From an uncultured Methylococcaceae bacterium (GTDB lineage: Bacteria; Pseudomonadota; Gammaproteobacteria; Methylococcales; Methylomonadaceae): 5,896 nt of DNA. A program made the translations under genes and the position numbers. Every line of letters begins with the position of its first letter. Position 1 is the stretch's first letter. Below the pieces are notes generated by a model, which saw only the letters and a program-made list of their open reading frames with translations, had not been told where the DNA came from and searched no databases. Shown in pieces: positions 1 through 5,888 of this stretch. Location: contig CAIMDR010000481.1 in NCBI GenBank assembly GCA_903839795.1, forward strand, positions 1-5,896. Direction: 5' to 3'.

Positions 1-255
1 CCAACTGCCTTTAAGATAGGCAGTCAATCGTGAAAAGGTCGGGAAAAAGGTCGAGAATCGGGAATGTGTCGAACCCATGAAGCCCCATAAAATGCGAAAA
101 ACCAGCAGACCTAAAATAAAAATGCCTAGTCGACCATGCCAATCAATGAGAGCGCCGCCGATTGTGGCAGTGATATAAGACGCTGCCACGGAAACGGCGA
201 GTAGCCAATGAAACAGCCGATGTGGCAAGTCCCAAATATGAATAGTAACTTTCAT
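1..255 (-). CDS. Cytochrome b561-family membrane protein, N-terminal part (cut by window edge)
   Basis: The first 85 codons are visible; the gene continues past position 1. The protein starts MKVTIHIWDLPHRLFHWLL, the usual opening of the diheme cytochrome b561 / Ni-Fe-hydrogenase b-type cytochrome superfamily. A first membrane helix covers about residues 13-32 and a second about 42-60. His16 (in LFHW) and His40 (in DWHGRLG) sit where this family places heme b ligands. The segment RILWGFMGSTHSRFSTF after helix 2 is also typical, where the family usually has GFVGS-x-xARF. Such proteins pass electrons between the membrane quinone pool and a periplasmic or cytochrome c partner. The ATG at 255 is preceded by AAGGA at a good distance. 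Only 14 bases separate it from the redoxin stop codon, so the two genes should be co-transcribed. The family call is firm from sequence; the electron partner is unknown. The second pair of heme ligands, expected in a later helix, lies outside the window. Confidence 0.87.
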   Translation of the reverse strand, partial: MKVTIHIWDLPHRLFHWLLAVSVAASYITATIGGALIDWHGRLGIFILGLLVFRILWGFMGSTHSRFSTFFPTFSRLTAYLKGSW

Positions 256-269
256 TTTAATGATCCTTT

Positions 270-890
270 TTAACTGGCGTACTTAACTGAACAGCCGTAC
301 GGTTTGGTGTTGGCTTTGGCTATTTTTTTGCCGGCGGCAAGATCGGCCAAGGCGGCACTGATGTAATTTTCGGCTTTGGCAATATCAGATTGATCAGCAG
401 AAGGAATACTGTCTATGCCACCTTTGTAAACCAATACGCCTTGCGGATCGATAATAAAAAACTGGGGCGTATTAGTCGCGCCATAAAGCTTGCCGATTGA
501 ACCGTCACTATCCAAAATGGTATTGGTCGGCGTTGCGCCACGATGCGCATTTAGTTTTTGGGCAATCTCGCCGGTTACATTGCCTTCTTTGCCGGGTGCC
601 GAGGTAATCACTTGCAGCCAGACAATACCTTTGGCAACGGCGTCTTTTTGTAAAGCTGGTATGTTGCCGCTTTCATAGTGTTTTACGACGAACGGGCATT
701 CATGGTTAGTCCATTCCAAGACCACGGTTTTTCCGTGTAAATCGGCCAATTTAATAGTGCTGCCGTCAGCGGCGGCTCCCGAAAATAAAGGTGCCGGTTT
801 GTCTATTACAGATTCGGCGAAGACGGCTGTGGAGGTAAAAGCGAACGCCAGGCTTAATAAGGCCACTGGATAAAATCGATGTAAGAACAT
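270..890 (-). CDS. Exported AhpC/TSA-type redoxin (thioredoxin-fold, peroxiredoxin-like)
   Basis: The 206-residue product has a Sec signal peptide (basic Arg5, hydrophobic core about 8-22, likely cleavage after AVFA at residue 25), so it should act in the periplasm. The mature part is a thioredoxin fold of the redoxin/AhpC-TSA type. It has GKTVVLEWTNHECPF around the active site (Cys65 in ECPF), a beta strand QFFIIDPQG and a TP pair at 141-142 matching the cis-proline loop. Cys65 has no CxxC partner, as in peroxiredoxins. The only other cysteine is Cys200 in the C-terminal KPYGCSVKY, a plausible resolving residue. The start at 890 has GGAG about 5 bases upstream and gives a complete signal peptide. 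The cytochrome b gene follows after 14 bases. The family is clear. Whether it reduces peroxides, reduces disulfides or serves assembly of a metalloprotein cannot be read from the sequence. Confidence 0.88.
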   Translation of the reverse strand: MFLHRFYPVALLSLAFAFTSTAVFAESVIDKPAPLFSGAAADGSTIKLADLHGKTVVLEWTNHECPFVVKHYESGNIPALQKDAVAKGIVWLQVITSAPGKEGNVTGEIAQKLNAHRGATPTNTILDSDGSIGKLYGATNTPQFFIIDPQGVLVYKGGIDSIPSADQSDIAKAENYISAALADLAAGKKIAKANTKPYGCSVKYAS

Positions 891-1274
891 ATAAACTCCG
901 TAATAATTATAAAAGGGATGGCAAGAACCGTGATGAGTCGTTTTTGATGGCTAGGCAGCATAAATTCGACCGTTAATAAATTGTCGTACATTCAACGATC
1001 CCGTTATAAACTGAAAACGAGACCTCCAAAAATATTAAAAAAGCAGAAAGCCAATCCATCGTATTTCTGCCAAAACTGATCCCTCATTGGCGAACAGGTA
1101 ACTGACCGGGGCAACGCTTACAGGTTTTATCGATTTCCTAAAGGAACTTGATCACATCGACTCACCTGTTGACGTTACCTTTGTCAGTTTATTCGTTTCC
1201 TGATAAGAAGATAACCAATCCATGGATACCTTCTTAATTTTGTAATTATCCGGTAAATGCCGGTCTCGATCATA
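891..1274. other. Gene-free stretch upstream of the redoxin gene
   Basis: No recognisable gene lies in these 384 bases. The stretch should hold the promoter of the redoxin-cytochrome operon. A perfect TATAAT lies on the minus strand at 911-906, but it is so close to the start codon that its transcript would begin in or beside the ribosome binding site, and no good -35 box precedes it. A minus-strand hairpin with a T tract (1027-1070) is listed separately. A 23-codon minus-strand ORF at 1223-1152 has a good ribosome binding site but no recognisable product. A plus-strand frame stays open for 33 codons (1102-1203) without an ATG and resembles nothing I know. Confidence 0.6.
1027..1070 (-). terminator. 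Probable intrinsic terminator, minus strand
   Basis: Read on the minus strand, GCAGAAA (1070-1064) pairs with TTTCTGC (1049-1043) around a 14-base loop. A TTTTTT run follows directly, then AATATTTTT. The 7-bp stem holds only three G-C pairs, so the hairpin is modest, but the immediate T tract fits a rho-independent terminator. It lies about 150 bases upstream of the redoxin start. It would stop transcripts coming through the repeat cluster from the DsbD-type gene, leaving the redoxin operon to its own promoter. No T tract follows on the plus strand. Confidence 0.5.
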
Positions 1275-1398
1275 GAACACGGATGACACTGATGGGACCG
1301 ATTTCAACGGATTTTCTTTTAGTCAAAAAAATAGATAATATTTTTGTTGATATGAAAAAACGTTTCTTACCCCGTGCTAATCAGTCAAATCCGTGTCC
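1275..1398. repeat. 124-bp element with imperfect inverted ends and a 9-10 base period
   Basis: The ends match in inverted orientation at 15 of 19 positions: GAACACGGATGACACTGAT at 1275-1293, and the complement of 1380-1398. Within the left end the pentamers CGGAT, CTGAT, CCGAT and CGGAT begin at 1280, 1289, 1298 and 1308. At the right end ATCAG and ATCCG begin at 1380 and 1389. The core (about 1311-1370) is very A+T rich. The pattern resembles dispersed CGGAT-type intergenic repeats that I recall from several bacterial genomes. It encodes no protein and no transposase is nearby, so it would be a non-autonomous element. Confidence 0.6.
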
Positions 1399-1402
1399 TA
1401 TC

Positions 1403-1559
1403 GTTCCCACGCTCCGGCGTCACTGCCCACAGTTAAGCATTGTAGGAGCGGGCCATGCCCGCGATGAAGAAGCTAAAACTAAGCATTGCAGCCAAAATAT
1501 CGCGGGCATGGCCCGCTCCTACGGTGTTATTGTGGCAGTGACGCTCCGGCGTGAGAATG
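1403..1559. repeat. Nested palindromic repeat cluster (split ACGCTCCGGCGT motif around a 120-bp unit)
   Basis: The 12-mer ACGCTCCGGCGT occurs at 1409-1420 and again, same orientation, at 1541-1552. The left copy is preceded by GTTCCC and the right copy followed by GAGAATGC, so together they look like one palindrome of the form GTTCCC-12mer-GGGAAT that has been split. The 120 bases between them (1421-1540) begin CACTGCCCACA and end TGTGGCAGTG, which are inverted with one extra C. The GCGTCACTGCC arm at 1417-1427 pairs perfectly with 1534-1544. The structure sits 54 bases beyond the stop codon of the DsbD-type gene. Confidence 0.75.
1442..1522. repeat. REP/REPIN-like pair: perfect 24-bp inverted repeat with a 33-base spacer
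   Basis: Positions 1442-1465 and 1499-1522 are exact reverse complements over 24 bases. Each arm starts or ends with GTAGGAGCGGGC and is itself nearly palindromic around GCGGGCCATGCCCGC, so each arm alone could fold into a small hairpin. Two head-to-head REP hairpins with a short spacer is the layout of a REPIN, the form mobilised by RAYT (TnpA-REP) transposases. No RAYT gene is in the window. The 9-mer TAAGCATTG occurs at 1434-1442 and again in the spacer at 1480-1488. As RNA downstream of the DsbD-type gene, the structure could protect or end that transcript; there is no T tract after it. Confidence 0.8.
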
Positions 1560-1613
1560 CCAACAGTGACGCTTTTCAAAATTAAAGTTGCCTAATTTAT
1601 TTCATGCTCATTC

Positions 1614-3752
1614 CTAAAGCGCTGTTTCTACCAGAAGTGAGGGAGCAACGGCTTTTGTTACCATTTCGGGTGTCAATATTTGGGGCAGCACAACCGGCTT
1701 CTTTAAATGACTTGAGTCAGCCGGATAAAAGACGTAAAGGGGAACGCCGCTACGCCCGAATTCGGCCAGAATTTTGGTTATTTCAGCATCACGGTTAGTC
1801 CAGTCGCCTTTTAGATAAGTGACGCCGCCTTGTTTAAAGGCATCAAGAACCGAGTCCTGGCTCAACGCCACTTTTTCATTGACCAAACAACTAATGCACC
1901 ACGCTGCCGTCAAGTTAAGAAATACCGGTTTCCCTTCGCTGCGTAATTCATTTAAACGCTCTGCCGAGTAAGCTTCCGAGTTGCTTGAAAATTTAATGTT
2001 TACCGAGGGCGATGCCGGTGCGGATTCTATGCCAAAATAACTCCCGACCAACGCGAACCACAGCGAGAATCCGGCAACACCGGCACCGCTTAATTGCGCG
2101 GATCTTCCGGCAGTTTTGGACGCTTCGTAGAGCCAGGCGGCAAACGCGATGATAACCATCCCGCCCAGCGCGACCGCGACGGCATTGACACCGGCTTGTT
2201 GTGCCAATACCCAGACCAGCCAAACAGCCGCTGCGTACATGGGAAAAGCCAGTCCCTGCTTTAACCTATCCATCCACACACCGGGTTTAGGCAGGCGTCG
2301 TTGTAAAGAGGGCCATTGGCTTAACAGTAAATAAGGCAATGCCAGACCCAAGCCCAAAGATAAAAATACGGATAACAGGGCGACTGGCGGTTGGGTTAAA
2401 GCAAAGCCCAGTGCGGCACCCATAAACGGTGCGGTGCAAGGTGTTGCAACAATGGTTGCCAAGACACCGGTAAAGAAACTGCCGCTGTAACCGGTGCGTT
2501 CAGCCAGTGAGGAGCCGATTCCCATGACCGAACCACCGATTGAAAAGACACCCGACAAACTGAGTCCGACCGCAAACATCAAATAGGCAACCGCCAGTAC
2601 AAACAGCGGCGATTGAAATTGAAAGCCCCAGCCGATTTCTGCGCCACCGGCTTTTAGTGCGATCAGGACGCCTCCAAGCAAGGCAAAGCTTACGAGTATG
2701 CCCAGTGTGTAGGCCAATCCATGCAGCCGGTTTTGCCGGGGCGCTTGGTGCGCATGTTTTATTAATGCCAGCGCCTTAATAGACAGTACCGGAAAAACAC
2801 AGGGCATCAGGTTTAATATCACGCCGCCCAAGAAGGCCAACAGTAACGCGGAGGCCAGCACCAAGTCGGTTTTTTTGGCAGTAATCGTGGCGATATTGGC
2901 AACAGCCATTCCTGCAACGTTGACATGATAGCCCCGCGTAACCTCGCCATTGCCAGTCTCTTCGGTAACGGTCAAAACGCCCGTCAGTTTCTCGTCCTGA
3001 GATAACGGTGCGTCTCCCGGTTTTAGTTGTAGCTCTATGGTATCGCCATTCAGTTCCCAAGACTGTTCGGCGCTATGCACGACATTGCCCCATTTGGCAG
3101 GATAAAACCAAATATTTTTAATAGCGGTGGACTGAAATTTGGCATCAGTTATTTGCAGTGATAAGGCTGTTTCGCTATGCGTTAAGCTGACCGGCCAAGG
3201 GCTTGGCAGCGGCAAGCTGGCAAGCGCCGTTTTGATCAGTGGATTGCCGTTCCCGGCTGGGGTGCCGGGTGAGACAATCGGCAAAACCAGCGTCAGATCA
3301 ACTTTTTGGGGAATGCATATTTCTTCACAGACCAGCCATTTTACTTTGGCATTAACCGGAAACTGAGCGCCGATAATGCTGTCAAGTGGCACTTTAATGC
3401 TTGAAATCAAAGTGACTTCATTTTCATAACCGTAATTGGTTACCGGCCCTAAAATAATTCGGATGGGCGTTGGCCATTGAATGTCGCCGACGGTTGAGCC
3501 ACCGGGAAGTGCGTAATCAATAGTGGTCGGTAAGCCGGAGTCACCAGGGTTTATCCAATAGGTGTGCCAATGAGGAATAATGCGTTGATGTACACCGACC
3601 AGAATTTCGTCACCGGGATGCACGGCATCGACAGACGCAATCAGCTCTGCTTTGACTTGGTCGGTTGCCGCTTCAAATGAAGTCGCCTGCGCTTTTCCGC
3701 AAAGCAGTGTAACCAAAACAAACGCAATAGTCAGTGGACGAAATTCAAGCAT
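1614..3752 (-). CDS. dsbD: ScsB/DsbD-type thiol:disulfide interchange protein
   Basis: The 712-residue inner-membrane protein should move electrons from cytoplasmic thioredoxin through the membrane to periplasmic disulfides. A Sec signal (residues 1-23, ending KAQA) leads into a long periplasmic N-terminal region (about 24-290). This carries the HWHTYWINPGDSG signature and a CEEIC pair (Cys142, Cys146). A membrane core of about eight helices (about 296-575) follows, with Cys318 in NLMPCVFP and Cys439 in ATPCTAPF, the two cysteines that form the transmembrane redox pair. The C-terminal thioredoxin domain (about 583-712) has AAWCISC (Cys619, Cys622). All six working cysteines are present. The long two-part N-terminal region makes it closer to ScsB than to E. 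coli DsbD, which is about 565 residues. AGGGG lies about 5 bases before the ATG. No ScsC- or ScsD-like gene is visible beside it, so its periplasmic client is unknown; the redoxin further downstream is one candidate. Confidence 0.95.
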   Translation of the reverse strand: MLEFRPLTIAFVLVTLLCGKAQATSFEAATDQVKAELIASVDAVHPGDEILVGVHQRIIPHWHTYWINPGDSGLPTTIDYALPGGSTVGDIQWPTPIRIILGPVTNYGYENEVTLISSIKVPLDSIIGAQFPVNAKVKWLVCEEICIPQKVDLTLVLPIVSPGTPAGNGNPLIKTALASLPLPSPWPVSLTHSETALSLQITDAKFQSTAIKNIWFYPAKWGNVVHSAEQSWELNGDTIELQLKPGDAPLSQDEKLTGVLTVTEETGNGEVTRGYHVNVAGMAVANIATITAKKTDLVLASALLLAFLGGVILNLMPCVFPVLSIKALALIKHAHQAPRQNRLHGLAYTLGILVSFALLGGVLIALKAGGAEIGWGFQFQSPLFVLAVAYLMFAVGLSLSGVFSIGGSVMGIGSSLAERTGYSGSFFTGVLATIVATPCTAPFMGAALGFALTQPPVALLSVFLSLGLGLALPYLLLSQWPSLQRRLPKPGVWMDRLKQGLAFPMYAAAVWLVWVLAQQAGVNAVAVALGGMVIIAFAAWLYEASKTAGRSAQLSGAGVAGFSLWFALVGSYFGIESAPASPSVNIKFSSNSEAYSAERLNELRSEGKPVFLNLTAAWCISCLVNEKVALSQDSVLDAFKQGGVTYLKGDWTNRDAEITKILAEFGRSGVPLYVFYPADSSHLKKPVVLPQILTPEMVTKAVAPSLLVETAL

Positions 3753-3820
3753 AAAACCCCTAAAATTATCAGTAATAAGCCGTTGGTGTAGCGTACCCGT
3801 TACTACGAAAAAACGCTGGC

Positions 3821-4711
3821 CTAGCTACGCAATTGCTGGTTAAAAAAAGCAATCGTGCGTTGCCAGGCCAATTTTGCCGCCGCCTCGTCAAAACGCGGCG
3901 TGGTGTCGTTGTTAAAGCCGTGTTGTACGCCCGGATAAACGTAAGCTTGGTAGTTAATACTGTTGGCTTTTAGTGCGGCCTCGTAAGCTGGCCAACCGGC
4001 ATTGATGCGTTCATCTTCGCCTGCATAATGCAGCAACAAAGGCGCTTTTATTTTTGCGGTGTCTTCTGCATTGGGTTGACTGCCATAAAAAGGCACGCCA
4101 GCCGCCAGACCAGGAATCTGTGTTGCCAGGAAATTAACAATACCGCCGCCGTAACAAAAACCTACCGCACCGACTTTACCGTTGCCTTCCGGCAGATTTT
4201 TCAAGACGCCAACAGCGGTGATAAAATCGGTATGTGTTTTGGTTTGATCCAGTCCTTTAAAAAGCTCACGCGCCTTGTCTTCATTACCTGGATAGCCGCC
4301 TAACGGAAACAAGGCGTCCGGTGCAAAAGCGATAAAATTATCAAGCGCAATGCGCCTTGCGATATCTTCGATATGCGGATTAAGCCCACGGTTTTCATGC
4401 ACGACCAACACAGTCGGCAATTTCCCTTTAAATTTCGCAGGCTGAACCAAGTACCCTCGAATCTTGCCGTAACCGACAGGCGAGGGATATTCAACATATT
4501 TTGCCGAAATACGTGGATCATCAAGTCCTATTTGCTGCGCTTGAGCAAAGTTTGGACTTAATGCTTCAAGTAATCCTTCGGCAGTTAGACCCAGCACCGT
4601 AAATTTTGCGGCTGAAGCCAAAAAGCCCCGGCGTGATAAGTGGCCGTGGACATAACTGTCAAATAGTTTCAGAACTTCCGGTTCAAAGTCTTTCGCTGTT
4701 TTACGTGCCAT
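3821..4711 (-). CDS. yghX: Tat-exported dienelactone hydrolase family protein (YghX-like)
   Basis: The 296-residue alpha/beta hydrolase has the dienelactone hydrolase catalytic set: Cys186 in GFCYGGG as nucleophile, Asp233 in GEDERI, His264 in QHGFNND, and Glu106 in VVHENRGL, which in this family helps control the cysteine. The N-terminus carries a twin-arginine signal, SRRGFLASAAKF (Arg27-Arg28), then a hydrophobic stretch and a likely cleavage near FAQAQQ (about 55-60). It should therefore be exported folded to the periplasm. The long segment before the arginines (AKDFEPEVLKLFDSY) and motifs such as HENRGLNPHIEDIARR and AGWPAYEAALKAN match my recollection of E. coli YghX closely. The family hydrolyses cyclic or linear esters; the real substrate is unknown. 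AAGGA precedes the ATG at about 6 bases. It lies 89 bases after the beta-propeller gene and 68 before the DsbD-type gene, same strand. No internal break is seen. Confidence 0.95.
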   Translation of the reverse strand: MARKTAKDFEPEVLKLFDSYVHGHLSRRGFLASAAKFTVLGLTAEGLLEALSPNFAQAQQIGLDDPRISAKYVEYPSPVGYGKIRGYLVQPAKFKGKLPTVLVVHENRGLNPHIEDIARRIALDNFIAFAPDALFPLGGYPGNEDKARELFKGLDQTKTHTDFITAVGVLKNLPEGNGKVGAVGFCYGGGIVNFLATQIPGLAAGVPFYGSQPNAEDTAKIKAPLLLHYAGEDERINAGWPAYEAALKANSINYQAYVYPGVQHGFNNDTTPRFDEAAAKLAWQRTIAFFNQQLRS

Positions 4712-4762
4712 AGGTTTTCCTTGGAGATTGATTATTTACGGATATTACAAATTAAAGTATCT

Positions 4763-4795
4763 GTGTCGGGTTACAGCTAGCGCCTAACCCGACTG
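4763..4795. repeat. GTCGGGTTA/TAACCCGAC hairpin between the propeller and hydrolase genes
   Basis: GTCGGGTTA at 4765-4773 and TAACCCGAC at 4785-4793 form a perfect 9-bp stem with an 11-base loop, which itself contains the palindrome GCTAGC. It begins 8 bases beyond the stop codon of the propeller gene, where a terminator would sit. On the minus strand it is followed only by ACAGATACTTTAATTTG, not a proper T tract, so termination would be weak. The arms resemble a GTCGGGTTA...TAACCCGAC repeat I associate with dispersed gammaproteobacterial intergenic elements, so a REP-like origin is equally likely. A poor promoter match (CCGACA at 4769-4764, TAATAT at 4747-4742, 16-base spacer) overlaps its outer arm and could serve the hydrolase gene. 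Confidence 0.6.
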
Positions 4796-4800
4796 AACTA

Positions 4801-5766
4801 TTATTTCGCGCGACCTTTAAACCCTTGCGCAAGCAGAGGAATCTTGTAAGCTGCGCCGCGTCCTACGGCATAAAGCGTTTTCTTGTCTGCACCGGCAAAA
4901 GCCAGATTTTGTGGTTTTTTGGGTAGCGGAATAACGCCCAGTGCTTCGCCCTTGTCAGTAAACACTTCAACTCCGGAATTTGATGCGACATAAAGTCGGT
5001 CTACATCATCTATGGCAAGACCGTCCGCACCGCTGGACCAGACATTATCTTCATTTTTCCAGCCGTCCAGTTTGGCAAAGTTTCTTTTGTTTGTGAGTGA
5101 ACCATCAGCGCCAATGTCATAAGCCAGAATATGTTCGCCAAGGGTATTGGCCACATACAATACTTTTTCATCTTTACTTAACTGAATACCGTTGGGGCGC
5201 TCAATATCGTTAGCCAGTCGCTTTAATTGACCGGTGGGGGTAATGTAAAATACGCCCGGATGAGAGGCGGGCGGATTAGGAATTTCTTTAGTCGGGCGGG
5301 TGCCACTGTCAGTAAAGAAAATACCGCCGCTTTTATCCAACACTACATCGTTAGGTCGTTGAAAAGGTGTGCCTTCAAAGTTTTCAACAAACGTTTTTTG
5401 TTTGTCAAACGGATAAACAATCCCGACTTGGGGTTTAAGCGTTTGCACGGCGATAATTTCTCCGCTGGCATTGATGGCAAGACCGTTGGCACCATTGGAA
5501 TTTTCGAGGAACGTTGAAACGGAATTGTCAGGCGCAATACGCAAAATCTTGTTGGCTTGGGTTTCAGTAAACAACAAACTGCCATCCGAGTAGCCAATTG
5601 GGCCTTCGGTGCCTTTAAAGCCATCTTTGATTAATTCAATGACGACGCCGCCTGCCGCCACACCGGGAATAGGCGGAGTAACAGGATCTTCAGCATGAAC
5701 AGCCGTTGCCAACGCCAAAGCGCCCAGCACTGAAAATAATTTTGAAGGTGAAATTATGGGTAACAT
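4801..5766 (-). CDS. Exported SMP-30/gluconolactonase-like beta-propeller protein
   Basis: The 321-residue protein has a Sec signal (hydrophobic residues about 10-22, likely cleavage after AVHA at residue 25) and then a six-bladed propeller of the SMP-30/gluconolactonase/LRE type. The family's metal-site residues can be placed: Glu54 in GTEGPIGY, Asn139 in QRPNDVV, Asn192 in RPNGIQL and Asp248 in GADGLAID. Repeated blades read as GSLLFTET, GGIFFTDSG, KVLYVANT and DRLYVASNS. Known members hydrolyse sugar lactones or related esters with a bound divalent metal; the substrate here is unknown. AGAGGA lies about 5 bases before the ATG, supporting this start. It is the first of three same-strand genes and is followed after 89 bases by a dienelactone hydrolase, so both may act on ester or lactone compounds in the periplasm. 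Length and motifs look intact. Confidence 0.93.
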   Translation of the reverse strand: MLPIISPSKLFSVLGALALATAVHAEDPVTPPIPGVAAGGVVIELIKDGFKGTEGPIGYSDGSLLFTETQANKILRIAPDNSVSTFLENSNGANGLAINASGEIIAVQTLKPQVGIVYPFDKQKTFVENFEGTPFQRPNDVVLDKSGGIFFTDSGTRPTKEIPNPPASHPGVFYITPTGQLKRLANDIERPNGIQLSKDEKVLYVANTLGEHILAYDIGADGSLTNKRNFAKLDGWKNEDNVWSSGADGLAIDDVDRLYVASNSGVEVFTDKGEALGVIPLPKKPQNLAFAGADKKTLYAVGRGAAYKIPLLAQGFKGRAK

Positions 5767-5857
5767 CTTGTCCTCTGGAGTAACGTTAATTAGTTGTTTA
5801 AAACAATAGCCCTGCGGTTAACAATCGGCATTTAGTCTCAGTGTGTTAGCTCTTCTG
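5767..5857 (-). promoter_or_regulatory. Upstream region of the propeller gene with a small palindrome
   Basis: This region should carry the promoter of the propeller gene. No convincing -35/-10 pair is visible. Two short symmetric sequences stand out: TTGTTT-A-AAACAA at 5794-5806 and TAACGTTA at 5781-5788, both within 40 bases of the start codon, where an operator could lie. Both are A+T rich and could be chance. Confidence 0.25.
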
Positions 5858-5888
5858 CGTGACGGGGTTTGCAACCCCGTTACTCACG
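5858..5888. repeat. ACGGGGTT-TGC-AACCCCGT hairpin upstream of the propeller gene
   Basis: A strong G+C stem of 8 bp with a 3-base loop (5862-5869 with 5873-5880) is visible. In an alternative fold, CGTGA (5858-5862) pairs with TCACG (5884-5888) around a 7-bp inner stem and a 4-base bulge. On the plus strand it is followed by GTTTTAAAA, which has a short T run, and it could terminate a convergent gene beyond the window, though no plus-strand gene is visible here. It may also be another dispersed palindromic repeat, as similar GGGGTTTGCAACCCC units recur between genes in some genomes. Confidence 0.5.

Noticed and set aside
906..911. Perfect TATAAT on the minus strand before the redoxin gene
   Set aside because: Its transcription start would fall at or inside the GGAG ribosome site, and no acceptable -35 box lies 16-18 bases upstream. 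More likely an A+T-rich coincidence.
1102..1203. Plus-strand frame open for 33 codons with protein-like composition (contains DFLKELDHIDS), possible gene relic
   Set aside because: There is no ATG, no match to any family I know and no continuation on either side. Too short to separate from chance.
1204..1236. TAAGAAG/CTTCTTA inverted repeat with T-rich bases after it on the plus strand
   Set aside because: The loop is 19 bases, the stem is A+T rich, and no plus-strand gene precedes it.
1403..1559. CRISPR array
   Set aside because: The repeats are inverted and nested, with only two copies of each, and there are no regular repeat-spacer units or cas genes.
1283..1585. A 100-codon plus-strand open frame over the repeats
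   Set aside because: It translates straight through the inverted repeats (two palindromic arms and both 12-mers), has no recognisable domain and no ribosome binding site. It is a by-product of repeat DNA lacking stops in that frame.
3690..3752. Lipoprotein signal in the DsbD-type protein (Cys18 in TLLCG)
   Set aside because: The residue before the cysteine is Leu, not Gly, Ala or Ser. A normal signal-peptidase site (KAQA) follows, and DsbD-type proteins are multi-span membrane proteins.
3753..3820. TTTTTT run just after the hydrolase stop codon, as a possible terminator
   Set aside because: No stable stem can be found directly before the T run on the minus strand.
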